This document shows, in pieces, positions 1 through 7,598 of a stretch of DNA of 25,775 nucleotides. This stretch comes from Kuafuiihalomonas sp964477875 (GTDB lineage Bacteria > Myxococcota > Kuafuiibacteriia > Kuafuiibacteriales > Kuafuiibacteriaceae). The notes beneath the pieces are model-generated. The model searched no databases, was not told where the DNA came from, and was given only the letters and a program-made list of their open reading frames with translations. A program made the translations under genes and the position numbers. Numbering within the stretch: position 1 is the first letter of the stretch; every line of letters starts with the position of its first letter. The stretch is from assembly GCA_964477875.1 (NCBI GenBank), contig CAYZFR010000040.1:1-25775 (forward strand), read 5' to 3'.

Positions 1-1
1 G

Positions 2-184
2 TCCTTCGAACCGGCTTCCTCCGATCATGGCCAGGATACGCCCGCTGCCGTTCTCGAGCGTAATCAGCGCTCCTTCTACGGTCTGCCGCCACCGGTGCCC
101 GGCCACAGCCGCCGCCGCGGGCGCAGCCGCCTGCGCCGCCGGTCGTGCGCGGGACCCCCGATCTGCACCACGCCCATCCCGTGA
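2..184 (+). CDS. Partial reading frame at the window edge, probable 5' part of the next gene
   Basis: The frame starting at base 2 is open from the window edge to a TGA at 182-184. Up to about base 112 it reads like ordinary protein, with SFEPASSD, a region around VLERNQRSFYG and a proline-rich LPPPVPGH. After that it becomes an arginine-rich run (SRRRGRSRLRRR) typical of a wrong frame in GC-rich DNA. At the same place the frame of the following gene becomes proline-rich (PQPPPRAQPPAPP). I therefore infer that both are one protein interrupted by a single missing base at about 95-140. The alternative is an upstream gene that ends at 184 and overlaps the next one. The N-terminus lies outside the window and no function can be assigned. 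Confidence 0.35.
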   Translation, partial: SFEPASSDHGQDTPAAVLERNQRSFYGLPPPVPGHSRRRGRSRLRRRSCAGPPICTTPIP

Positions 185-702
185 CCGTCGGCCCCCCGAG
201 CACCGACGTGCCCTGGGATGGTCGCTCCGAGGAGATCGAGTTCGACGATCGTTCCCTGGCCGAGGTGGCCTTCGAATCGACCAGCAGCTTCGAGGCCATC
301 GACGTCGTTGATCTCGAGCCCCCCTCGCCTCGAGGGGCCGCCCGAGCGCCTCCGCCGCCTCCACGCGCCACCCCGCAGGCGACCCGACGACCGCCCCGCG
401 CCATCTCGCCCGCCGATACGGTCGTGAAGGGTGTGGGCGCGCCGGCGGCCGAGGGCGCAGGCCGCTACCAGCCCCGGGTCGCGCCTCGCCCCATCAAGGA
501 GCGGGGTCGACACCGGGCGACGCCCTCCGTGCTCCAAGGTGGCGGGGGCCTGCAGCAGAAGGCCGACTGGCTCTATCAGGAAGCGCTGAAGGAGATCGCG
601 GTCGGCAACCTGAACTCGGCACGACGCCACCTGAAGCTGGCGGTCAGCTTCGCCCCTCAGGACCAGCGGATCCAGGGCGCCCTCCACAACCTCAGCGCCT
701 GA
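145..702 (+). CDS. Proline-rich protein with C-terminal TPR-like helical tail (hypothetical)
   Basis: Function is not recognised. The frame is open from base 64, just after a TAA at 61-63, and 145 is simply the first usable GTG. The proline-rich run upstream in the same frame suggests the real protein begins earlier. From GTG the product is 185 residues. It has an acidic, low-complexity first half, a Pro/Arg-rich linker near residues 55-95, and an amphipathic helical C-terminus at about 133-185. The tail contains LYQEALKEIAVGNLNSARRH and LAVSFAPQDQ, the pattern of one TPR hairpin plus a capping helix. Myxobacterial DnaJ-like and regulatory proteins often end in such a repeat, but no J domain or receiver domain is visible here. 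The gene probably has a frameshift near its visible 5' end, described in the previous entry. Confidence 0.55.
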   Translation: MRGTPDLHHAHPVTVGPPSTDVPWDGRSEEIEFDDRSLAEVAFESTSSFEAIDVVDLEPPSPRGAARAPPPPPRATPQATRRPPRAISPADTVVKGVGAPAAEGAGRYQPRVAPRPIKERGRHRATPSVLQGGGGLQQKADWLYQEALKEIAVGNLNSARRHLKLAVSFAPQDQRIQGALHNLSA

Positions 703-758
703 GCCGCGAAAACAGGTAGTTGTTGCGCCCGAAGGCCCAAGCGATAGGGTCCGGGGTC

Positions 759-1031
759 ATGCGCTCGTTGGGCCTGCTTTTTTGTGCGAGCGCCTTGTTT
801 GCCTGCGACGGGCCATGCCGGACGCTCAACGAACGGATCTGTGGCTGCAACCCGACGCCTCGTGAACGCAACGCCTGCCTGGACCGGCTCGACCTCAACG
901 CGCGGAACCGAACCGTCACCATCGAAGAAGAGGAGCAGTGCGAAGCGCTGCTCGACACCTGCAACTGCGCCGCGCTGGACCAAGGCCGCGACGATCTCTG
1001 CGGTCTCAGCCCCCGAACGGAAGCGCCATGA
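759..1031 (+). CDS. Small cysteine-rich lipoprotein (hypothetical)
   Basis: This 90-residue protein starts at ATG 759 with a short lipoprotein signal peptide and the lipobox LFAC, which puts the lipidated cysteine at residue 16. The upstream TTG at 720 would only add a tail before the signal and was rejected. The mature part holds eight further cysteines (20, 28, 30, 40, 61, 68, 70, 81), including CGC and CNC pairs. Four disulfides or a metal site are possible. Aspartate at +2 is an inner-membrane retention signal in Enterobacteria; whether it works so here is unknown. The stop codon overlaps the ATG of the aminotransferase (ATGA at 1028-1031), so the two are translationally coupled. I know no named family for it. 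Confidence 0.7.
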   Translation: MRSLGLLFCASALFACDGPCRTLNERICGCNPTPRERNACLDRLDLNARNRTVTIEEEEQCEALLDTCNCAALDQGRDDLCGLSPRTEAP

Positions 1032-2323
1032 AATACGAACCCATGACCCGTCGCCCTGCACCTCGCGCGCTCTCTCGCATTGCCTCGGGCCTGGAGCGCA
1101 GCGAGATCCTGACCATCGCCTACGACGTGCGAGCCCGGGTAGAGCGAGGCGAGGACATCCTCAATCTCACGGTCGGAGACTTTTCGAGCCGCGAATTCCC
1201 GGTGCCGGAGGCGCTGTCGAGCGGCGTCATCGAGGCCATCGAGCAGGGCCAGACCAACTACCCGCCGGCTCCAGGTCTCCCCGAGACCCGGGAGGCGATC
1301 ATCGGCATGGCCTCCCGCTGGCTCGGCCTCGACTATCCCATCGAGAGCGTGTGCGTAGTGGGCGGCGCTCGCCCCGCCATCGCCGGCACCTACCTGAGCC
1401 TTGTGGATCCGGGCGACGTCGTCGTTTACGGCCTTCCGAGCTGGAACAACAACTACTACGCGGTCATCTCCGGCGCCGAGCCGGTCGAACTTCCGACTTC
1501 GGCCGGCCGCTTCTTCTTTCCCCGGCCCGAGGACGTCGAACCGCACCTGAAGCGCGCTCGCCTCCTCTGCTTGAACAGTCCCCAAAACCCGACCGGCACC
1601 GTCATCCCTTCCGAGGATCTGACGCGCCTGTGCCGAATGGTGGTGGAGGAGAACGAGCAACGCCGACGAGCGGGCGAGCGTCAGCTCTTCGTGATGTTCG
1701 ATCAGGTCTACTGGACGCTCACCTTCGAGGGTGTGCAGCACCAGACGCCGATGGAGCTCGTGCCCGAGATCGCCGACTACGCGATCATCGTCGACGGGAT
1801 CTCGAAGGGCTTCGCCGCTACCGGCCTCCGGGTCGGCTGGGCTCTCGGCCCCACCGACGTCATCGAGCGGATGACCGTCATCCTCACCCACATGGGCTGC
1901 TGGGCTCCGCGCCCCGAGCAGCGGGCGACGGCGAAGCTCCTCAACGACGACGCCCACCTCGACGCCTATCTGCGTACCATGCGAGGCCGGGTGCACGAGC
2001 GCCTCGACCTGGTGGCGAAGGGAATCGACGCCCACCGCGCCCGAGGCTGGAGCGTCGAGTGCATCCGGCCCCAGGGCGCCATCTACCTGTCGATTCGGCT
2101 CGACCTGGTGGGAAAGAAAGACCGCAGCGGCAAGGTGCTCGAAAACGACGAGGACATTCGCCGTCACATCCTCTCCGAAGCCGGCATCGCCCTCGTCCCT
2201 TTCCGATGCTTCGGCGTCCACGAGGAAGACCACTGGTTTCGAGCCAGCGTTGGCGTGGCCTCGGTCGATGACTGCGCGTCGATCGAGCACCGACTTGGAC
2301 GCGCGCTCGACGCCCTTTCCTGA
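1028..2323 (+). CDS. Pyridoxal-phosphate aminotransferase, class I/II (fold type I)
   Basis: A cytoplasmic PLP enzyme of 431 residues, a normal length for the aspartate/aromatic aminotransferase superfamily. Visible motifs are the substrate loop NYPPAPGLPETREAI (78-92), the NSPQNPTG turn with Asn187 that contacts the cofactor, Asp225 in FDQVYW, the Schiff-base lysine Lys260 in DGISKGFAATGLRVGW with phosphate-binding Arg268, and a late arginine in HWFRASVG likely to hold the substrate carboxylate. Family knowledge supports transfer of an amino group between an amino acid and a 2-oxo acid; the substrate cannot be read. The ATG at 1028 is chosen because it sits in an ATGA overlap with the lipoprotein gene and the protein matches the family from there. 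A phosphatase-family gene follows 8 bases after the stop. Confidence 0.88.
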   Translation: MKYEPMTRRPAPRALSRIASGLERSEILTIAYDVRARVERGEDILNLTVGDFSSREFPVPEALSSGVIEAIEQGQTNYPPAPGLPETREAIIGMASRWLGLDYPIESVCVVGGARPAIAGTYLSLVDPGDVVVYGLPSWNNNYYAVISGAEPVELPTSAGRFFFPRPEDVEPHLKRARLLCLNSPQNPTGTVIPSEDLTRLCRMVVEENEQRRRAGERQLFVMFDQVYWTLTFEGVQHQTPMELVPEIADYAIIVDGISKGFAATGLRVGWALGPTDVIERMTVILTHMGCWAPRPEQRATAKLLNDDAHLDAYLRTMRGRVHERLDLVAKGIDAHRARGWSVECIRPQGAIYLSIRLDLVGKKDRSGKVLENDEDIRRHILSEAGIALVPFRCFGVHEEDHWFRASVGVASVDDCASIEHRLGRALDALS

Positions 2324-2331
2324 GGCTCTCC

Positions 2332-2973
2332 ATGACGCGACTGCTCCTGGTCCGGCACGGCCAGACGACCTCCAACATGGAGGGTCGGGTCCAAGGCCAT
2401 TCCGAAAGCCCGCTCACCGAGCTGGGCGTCCGTCAGGCCCGCTCGACGGCCGAGGCCCTCGTCGGCCGGGGCATCCAACGCGTCTACAGCAGTGATCTCG
2501 GCCGAGCGGCCCAAACAGCACGCATCATCGGCGAACGCATCGGTCTCGAGCCGGAGCTCGACCCGCGGCTTCGGGAGGTCTGCTTCGGCGAGCTCGAAGG
2601 CCGAACCTGGGGTGAACTGGACGCTCACTTCTCGGCCGCCGAGGCCGTCGGGCAGGGCGACTGGTTCACCCACGTCCCTCCCGGTCACGGGGGCGAGAGC
2701 CGACAGCAGATGCAGCGGCGCGCGGTGGAGACGATGGAGGTCCTCGGCCGGCGGCATCCGGACGAGACCCTGCTCGTCGTCAGCCATGGCGGCTTCATCG
2801 GTTTCTTCATGCGGTGGGTCCTGCAGGTCCAGGCCAAGGAGCGCTACGCCGGCTTCCGTACGCCGAACTGCGCCATCCACACCTTCGAGTGGCGGGACGA
2901 GGCCTTCCATCTGCTCACGTGGGCGGAGCGCAATCACCTGACCGGCCCGCTGTTCCGGGAGCATCAGGGCTGA
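2332..2973 (+). CDS. Histidine phosphatase superfamily protein (phosphoglycerate mutase-like)
   Basis: The 213-residue protein is a complete branch-1 histidine phosphatase. The phosphate-accepting His9 lies in LVRHGQT, Arg58 in SSDLGRAAQTA, acidic residues Glu82 and Glu89 in REVCFGELEG, and the second catalytic histidine His152 in VVSHGG. The family includes cofactor-dependent phosphoglycerate mutases, alpha-ribazole phosphatase CobC and broad phosphatases such as PhoE. Sequence alone does not separate these. The length fits the GpmB/CobC type rather than the longer GpmA type. No cobalamin genes lie nearby, so a general phosphatase is as likely as any. It is cytoplasmic and probably cotranscribed with the aminotransferase, whose stop is 8 bases upstream. 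Confidence 0.88.
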   Translation: MTRLLLVRHGQTTSNMEGRVQGHSESPLTELGVRQARSTAEALVGRGIQRVYSSDLGRAAQTARIIGERIGLEPELDPRLREVCFGELEGRTWGELDAHFSAAEAVGQGDWFTHVPPGHGGESRQQMQRRAVETMEVLGRRHPDETLLVVSHGGFIGFFMRWVLQVQAKERYAGFRTPNCAIHTFEWRDEAFHLLTWAERNHLTGPLFREHQG

Positions 2974-2994
2974 TTTCACTCGATGGACGTCGAC

Positions 2995-3795
2995 TCAGAC
3001 GACGCGAGGCTCGGGATCTTCTTCGTCCTCTTCCTCGTCTTCGTCGCCGGTGGCCTCCTCCGACTCTCGACCGCGGACGAGGTAGACCGCTGACTCGATC
3101 AGCCCTACTCCGATGTAGCTGAAGCACAGGGCGACGAGCGCGGCGGCGGCGGGAAGGCGAGCCATGAAGAGCGCGAGGAGGAGAGCGAGGGCGGTGGCGG
3201 CCGTCTTTCTACCGACCCGAGCCCCTTTGAAGGAGCGATACCGGAGGTTGCTGACCATCAGCCCCGACAGCCCGAGCACGACCGCCCCCACCCAGACCGG
3301 CCCGCCCCATGCCCCGTCGGCACCCCGGCTAGAGAGGACCAGGCTCACCACCGTCCCCGCCGCTACCGGCGCCGGTAGCCCGACGAAATGGGTCGAGCCC
3401 TTTCTGGTGTCGCCGCTGAGCACGTTGAAACGGGCCAGGCGAAGCAGCGCGCAGGCAGCGAAGAGGAAGGCCACGAAGACACCGACCCCTCGCCACTCGA
3501 TCAGCGACCATCGAAGGACGAGAAACGCAGGCGCCACGCCGAAGGAGACGGCGTCGGACAGGCTGTCGAGCTGGCTGCCGAAGGCGCTCTGGGTACGAGT
3601 AAGTCGGGCGACCCGACCATCCACGAGGTCGAAGAAGCCCGCAAAGAGGATGGCGAGGGCGGCCCTGAACATCTGGGCGGAGCTCGGCTCGGCGGCGAGG
3701 AGGGTGATCGCGTAGAAGCCGCAGAAGGCGCCGCTGAGGGTGAAGAGGTTCGGGAGGACGAACAGCGCCCGATGAAATTCAAAAGACCGACGCAC
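2995..3795 (-). CDS. pssA: CDP-diacylglycerol--serine O-phosphatidyltransferase
   Basis: An integral membrane enzyme that joins CDP-diacylglycerol and L-serine to make phosphatidylserine, the precursor of phosphatidylethanolamine. The CDP-alcohol phosphatidyltransferase signature is perfect: Asp56, Asp59, Gly60, Ala63, Arg64, Gly73, Asp77 and Asp81 in the DxxDGxxAR-x8-GxxxDxxxD arrangement. LPNLFTLSGAFCGFYAI near residues 14-30 and SDAVSFGVAPA favour the PssA type over PgsA. Several hydrophobic segments follow to about residue 238. The GTG at 3795 is taken as start because no ATG lies before the conserved N-terminal helix. An unusual feature is the strongly acidic cytoplasmic-type tail (about 241-266). 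It is divergent from the hydrolase gene with only 36 bases between the starts. Confidence 0.9.
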   Translation of the reverse strand: MRRSFEFHRALFVLPNLFTLSGAFCGFYAITLLAAEPSSAQMFRAALAILFAGFFDLVDGRVARLTRTQSAFGSQLDSLSDAVSFGVAPAFLVLRWSLIEWRGVGVFVAFLFAACALLRLARFNVLSGDTRKGSTHFVGLPAPVAAGTVVSLVLSSRGADGAWGGPVWVGAVVLGLSGLMVSNLRYRSFKGARVGRKTAATALALLLALFMARLPAAAALVALCFSYIGVGLIESAVYLVRGRESEEATGDEDEEEDEEDPEPRVV

Positions 3796-3831
3796 GTCGA
3801 CCTAGCGTATCAGCGCCGTCACAATCCAGCC

Positions 3832-4941
3832 ATGGATACCTGGGTCTGGGCCCTGTGCGTCGCCGCCGTGGCCGCGGCCGGCTACGTCGTGATCGTGATC
3901 CGGCTCGCGCGGGTCCATCGCCTCCCCGAACCCGACGCCGAGCGGCTCCTGGTCGAGCTTCCCCGCTTGGGCCACTACATCGCCCTCTACCACTACCCAG
4001 GGCGTCGCCGCTGGGCAGAGCCCGTCATCTTGTGTCACGGCCTAGGCTCCAACCGCTACAACGTCGACTTCTTCGACGACGGCGCCGGCCAGGATCGCCT
4101 CTCGCTGGCCCGCCGACTTCGGGACCGCGGCTTCGACGTATGGAGCCTGGAGACCAGAGGCCACGGTCATGCTCGCGTGGATGGCGGTCGTTGGGGGCTG
4201 TTCGACGAAGTCGCCGAGGACTTCGAGGTGGCGGTGGACACGGTTCGACAGATGAGCGGCTCCAAGCGGATCTTCTGGGTCGGCCACAGCTGGGGCGGAC
4301 TCATCCCTTTGGTGCACGAAGCCACCCGCGCGCCCCGCTTGGCGGGCTTGATCGCGGTCGGCACGCCTGGCCGCTTCGCCCGGGCTCCGCGCTTGCTGCA
4401 TCCTTTGCTGCGGGTCATCGAGGCGCTGCCGCCGCGGCTGCCGCTGCCGCTCCTGGCCCGGGTGGCCTTGCCCATCGCAGAGCCCTTGGCGCTGCTGGCC
4501 CGTCGAGTCGCGCCTCAGCTGACGCGCCTTCCGGGTCCGGTGATGCGGCGACTTCTGGCGAGCCTGCCCGCCGCGGTGCCGGGCGGCATCGTCAGCGACC
4601 TCGCGCGCTTCGCCCGTGCCGGCGCGCTCGAGGACGCGGAGGGTCGCCGCTGCTCTTGGGGCGAGATGACTACACCCGTACTCTTCGTGGCGGGAGAGCG
4701 GGACTGGCTGGCGCCAGTCGACTCGGTGCGGGCCGCCTTCGAAGCCGTGGGCGCCCGGGACAAGAAGTTGATAGTAGCCCGAACCGACGGGGCGAGCCCC
4801 CGAAGCTTCGGCCACGGGGGGCTGCTGCTGGGAGAGCACGCCCCCGACGTCGTCTTCCCCGCGTTGGAGGCCTGGCTCGAAGCCCGGGCCCATCCCCGAA
4901 GCGCCCCTCGCCCGAACGGCGTCGAGCACCCGGCCGGTTGA
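3832..4941 (+). CDS. Membrane-anchored alpha/beta hydrolase
   Basis: A 369-residue protein with an N-terminal hydrophobic segment (about residues 3-25) that would anchor it to the membrane, followed by an alpha/beta-hydrolase domain. The oxyanion region is in ILCHGLGSNR (67-75). The nucleophile elbow is GHSWGG with Ser153. The likely acid is Asp291 in VAGERDWLAP and the histidine is His328 in SFGHGG, giving an ordered Ser-Asp-His triad. An Arg/Pro/Leu-rich lid lies between about 180 and 250. Substrate is unknown; esters or lipids are plausible for a membrane-bound member. The ATG at 3832 begins the signal anchor, and longer open sequence upstream is antisense to pssA. Its TGA overlaps the ATG of the following lipoprotein, so the two are coupled. 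Confidence 0.85.
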   Translation: MDTWVWALCVAAVAAAGYVVIVIRLARVHRLPEPDAERLLVELPRLGHYIALYHYPGRRRWAEPVILCHGLGSNRYNVDFFDDGAGQDRLSLARRLRDRGFDVWSLETRGHGHARVDGGRWGLFDEVAEDFEVAVDTVRQMSGSKRIFWVGHSWGGLIPLVHEATRAPRLAGLIAVGTPGRFARAPRLLHPLLRVIEALPPRLPLPLLARVALPIAEPLALLARRVAPQLTRLPGPVMRRLLASLPAAVPGGIVSDLARFARAGALEDAEGRRCSWGEMTTPVLFVAGERDWLAPVDSVRAAFEAVGARDKKLIVARTDGASPRSFGHGGLLLGEHAPDVVFPALEAWLEARAHPRSAPRPNGVEHPAG

Positions 4942-5816
4942 TGTCCGCTCGCCCTTCCGACATGACCCCCTGCGTGGCTTTGCGTGTGTGGGCGGCCTTG
5001 CTGCCGATGATGCTCATCCTTTTGCCTGGCTGCTCGACGCTTCGGGAGCTGATGGGCGCGAAGCGCCCCAGCGCCCAGCTGGAGAATGTTCGGTTCACCG
5101 GGCTGTCGCTGAGCGCCCTCGAGATCAGCTTCGATGCCCGGGTCGACAACCCCTACGAGGTCGATCTTCCGCTGGTGCGGCTAGACCTCGCGCTCTCGAA
5201 CCAGGACACCTCCATTCTGCAGAGCAGCCTCGACGAAGGCGGCTCGATCCCCGCTTCCGGGTCCCGGGTCTTAACGGTTCCGGCTCGGATCGAGTTTCGC
5301 GGTCTCCTCGCCACATTAAACCAGCTGAAGCCCGGCGGCAGCGTACCGTACAGAGCAGACATCGGGGTGTCAGTCGACGCGCCGGTCCTGGGGCGGGTTC
5401 GGATCCCGCTCAGCCACGAGGGGGAGATCGGCGTGCCGGTGCCTCCGAAGATCAGAGTGAAGAACGTACGCCTCGCCCAGGTCGGGCTCACCGAGCTTCG
5501 GGCGGAGGCTGTGATCGAGGCCGAGAGCCTCAACGCCTTCCCGGTGGAGCTATCGGACTTCGACGCCGCCTTTCGGGTGCGCGACCGAGCGCTGGCTCGC
5601 AGCCGCATCACCAGCCCCCTCTCGCTTCAATCCGGAGGCAAAGCGAGCTGGACCCTGCCCATCTCGGTGAACCCGGTGGAGGCCGGACAAGTCTTCGTGA
5701 CCCTCTTTCGAAACGATTCCCTTGCCTACCAGCTCGAAGGTCAACTTGCGGTTCAGACTCCCTTCGGCCGCCTCGCCAGCCCCGTGAATTTCAGCGGCCG
5801 CGCCCCCCTCCGCTGA
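4941..5816 (+). CDS. Lipoprotein with two LEA14/WHy (LEA type 2) domains
   Basis: The product is 291 residues. It begins with a lipoprotein signal peptide ending in LPGC, with the lipidated Cys31 followed by Ser, which in Enterobacteria favours the outer membrane. Two LEA type 2 (water-stress, WHy-like) immunoglobulin-type beta domains follow. The first has ENVRFTGLSLSALEISFDAR and VDNPYEVDLPLVRLD (about 47-150). The second has IRVKNVRLAQVGLTELRAEA and ESLNAFPVELSDFD (about 172-288). Bacterial proteins of this class are periplasmic or outer-membrane-attached and often of unknown function; desiccation protection is known for plant relatives only. The ATG overlaps the hydrolase stop codon by one base. 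The gene converges with the small minus-strand gene 32 bases beyond its stop. Confidence 0.83.
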   Translation: MSARPSDMTPCVALRVWAALLPMMLILLPGCSTLRELMGAKRPSAQLENVRFTGLSLSALEISFDARVDNPYEVDLPLVRLDLALSNQDTSILQSSLDEGGSIPASGSRVLTVPARIEFRGLLATLNQLKPGGSVPYRADIGVSVDAPVLGRVRIPLSHEGEIGVPVPPKIRVKNVRLAQVGLTELRAEAVIEAESLNAFPVELSDFDAAFRVRDRALARSRITSPLSLQSGGKASWTLPISVNPVEAGQVFVTLFRNDSLAYQLEGQLAVQTPFGRLASPVNFSGRAPLR

Positions 5817-5848
5817 CGGCTCCGCCGGGCCCAGATCAGCAAGTGGTC

Positions 5849-6061
5849 CTAGGACGGTCCGAAGGCATCGGCGGATAAGTGCTGCTGGACGAGACGATCG
5901 AGTTCCGAAGGCGGGAGCGCCTCGGGATATTCGCCGGTGGCCTGGATGTGCTTGGCGAGAGTGCGCGCCATCAGCTCGGCCAGATCCCAAATGTCGTGCT
6001 CGATGGCCTTCATGATCCCCAGCAGCAGTTGGTCGGCCGTGCTCATCTCTTCTAGATCCAT
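5849..6061 (-). CDS. Small acidic helical protein (hypothetical)
   Basis: A 70-residue protein from ATG 6061, which has a purine-rich GGGAGA sequence about six bases upstream. A TTG at 6130 would add 23 residues and is less likely. The sequence is mostly helical with an ordinary residue mix (STADQLLLGIMKAIEHDIWD, LAELMARTLAKHIQATGEYP, then LPPSELDRLVQQHLSADAF). That is unlike the Arg/Pro/Gly-rich translations of non-coding frames here. No signal peptide or metal motif is seen and I do not recognise a family. It lies 102 bases downstream of the DUF1501 gene in the same direction and could be the last gene of that operon. Confidence 0.5.
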   Translation of the reverse strand: MDLEEMSTADQLLLGIMKAIEHDIWDLAELMARTLAKHIQATGEYPEALPPSELDRLVQQHLSADAFGPS

Positions 6062-6163
6062 CGTCGTCTCCCGCACGAGTGCATCGGCCCTCCCGAAGAG
6101 AGTTGAATCATCCCTTGGCGACTTCCTCAATGTAGGGGCCGGTGCTTCCGGGCCCGAGTGCGC

Positions 6164-7588
6164 TCAAGCACGAAAGGCAGGCACGGACAGCCCGGTGTCG
6201 GGGATGTCGAGCAGCTCCAGCACGCCGCCGTAGACCTCGGCCTCTGCGTTGGGTCGGTCGGGCCGGAGCGCGCCGGTGATCGGATCCCAGCCCTGGGTCC
6301 GCAAGCTCCGCGGGTCGACGCCGCCCAGGACTCGATTTCCTCGCAAACGAGGGGACACCACCATCACCGCGTTGCTGAGATCGTGGCCGGTGCCGAAGTC
6401 CGCGGCGCCCGCGGGTCGCTGCTTGCTCCGGCCGAACTCGGTCGCCACGTACATCACGCTGCGGTCCCAAAGGCTCTGCCCGTCGCGAAAGTGTTCGCTG
6501 GCCAGGAGGTCGATCAGCCGCCCCATGACGCTGAACAGTCGCGACCACATGAAGGCTTGGGTGCCGCGATGGGTCTGATGGGAGAAGTCGAAGGCGATCG
6601 GTGGGTTGGTGAGCGCACCCTCCTGCAGCCCTCCCTCCTCTTCCAAGATGGCGCTGAACGTCGGCGCGAGGGTCACCGTCACCGAGACTCGATTCTTGAG
6701 GAGCAAAAAAGCCAGCGCCCCCTGAGCATCGAGTGGATCGGTCTCGTAGTCGGGGAAGGCGGCTCGAACCCGCTCCGCATCGGGGGAGGGGGTCAGGCCG
6801 TAAGCGGCATAGGGAGCGTCGGCGAAGAGCAGGCGGTCGATGAGACCCGCCTCCTCGAGCCGAGCGCCGCCCTCGTTCCGCAGCCTCGACCACGCCGCGC
6901 GCCGGGCCGGAAAGCGGGGGGCGAAGCGCCCTGCGTCGTCGAAGCGGCGGCGCAGCTCCTGCACGCTCGCGCTCAGGCTGGGCCGACCGATGCCTTGGCT
7001 TCGATGCAGCCCGAGGGGCCAGGTCCGAGGATCGGCCACCGTCTGCCCGCGGGCCCAGGCCGGCAGGCTCTCGTCGACGCCAGCTTCGGTGAAGCCGGTG
7101 CCGGTGGCGAGATGAACGTTGGGCAGGGGCAGGCCGGCCCCGTAGTGGGCGGCGCAGGCCTCCTGCAGGGTTCGGCCCCGCCAGGCGTCGTTGCCGGTCA
7201 CAGCGCGCTTCTGGCCTACCGCGTGGTTGACCGATGTCCCCTCCACGGTGGCGACGAGGATCTCGGACTTCCGAGCGTTCACGAAGGGACGCTGGTCGGC
7301 GCTGAAAGGGATGGGAATGGGCCCCAAGCCGTCGCTCTCCCAGCGCACGGCGCGAAAAGGCGAGTCGGCGACCGGTTCGACGGCGCTCTCGGGGTAGACG
7401 GCGAGCCGGTTCGGATCTTCGACCTCGCCTTCGTTACGAGCGAGCAAGCAGTCGGTCATCGACGCCCCTCCCGTGCCGCCGACGACGATGAGGAAAATCG
7501 GGTCCGCGGCCTCCTCGGCCCGGCTGGGCTGTGGGAAAGCGACGGTGGCCGCGGTGGCGGCCAGGAAGTCTCTGCGGCTGAACCTCAT
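6164..7588 (-). CDS. Tat-exported DUF1501-type protein
   Basis: This 474-residue protein starts at ATG 7588 behind a good GAGGAG ribosome site. Its N-terminus is a Tat signal: twin arginines 5-6 in SRRDFLA, a hydrophobic stretch, then cleavage near SRA-EE. The body resembles DUF1501, which is related to the sulfatase/alkaline-phosphatase fold. Typical pieces are the late VATEFGRSKQRP segment, GTGHDLSNAVMVVSPRLRG and a glycine-rich VVGGTGGAS near the start of the mature protein. DUF1501 genes commonly accompany DUF1549/DUF1588/DUF1592-type cytochrome proteins in Planctomycetes and myxobacteria, as here. The enzymatic role is not established for the family. It is the fourth gene of the minus-strand set, 10 bases after the lipoprotein gene. 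Confidence 0.8.
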   Translation of the reverse strand: MRFSRRDFLAATAATVAFPQPSRAEEAADPIFLIVVGGTGGASMTDCLLARNEGEVEDPNRLAVYPESAVEPVADSPFRAVRWESDGLGPIPIPFSADQRPFVNARKSEILVATVEGTSVNHAVGQKRAVTGNDAWRGRTLQEACAAHYGAGLPLPNVHLATGTGFTEAGVDESLPAWARGQTVADPRTWPLGLHRSQGIGRPSLSASVQELRRRFDDAGRFAPRFPARRAAWSRLRNEGGARLEEAGLIDRLLFADAPYAAYGLTPSPDAERVRAAFPDYETDPLDAQGALAFLLLKNRVSVTVTLAPTFSAILEEEGGLQEGALTNPPIAFDFSHQTHRGTQAFMWSRLFSVMGRLIDLLASEHFRDGQSLWDRSVMYVATEFGRSKQRPAGAADFGTGHDLSNAVMVVSPRLRGNRVLGGVDPRSLRTQGWDPITGALRPDRPNAEAEVYGGVLELLDIPDTGLSVPAFRA

Positions 7589-7598
7589 GATGCTCTCC

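Noticed and set aside
720..745. A possible promoter TTGTTG-17-GATAGG before the cysteine-rich lipoprotein
   Set aside because: Both boxes match poorly and overlap the tail of the preceding gene; support is too weak.
784..2271. A 495-codon plus-strand frame overlapping the aminotransferase
   Set aside because: Arg/Pro/His-rich shadow; the true frame has the PLP lysine and cofactor motifs.
692..2290. A 532-codon minus-strand reading frame antisense to the aminotransferase
   Set aside because: The translation is low-complexity (RRR, GVEV and similar) and lacks motifs, and the plus strand carries a complete aminotransferase.
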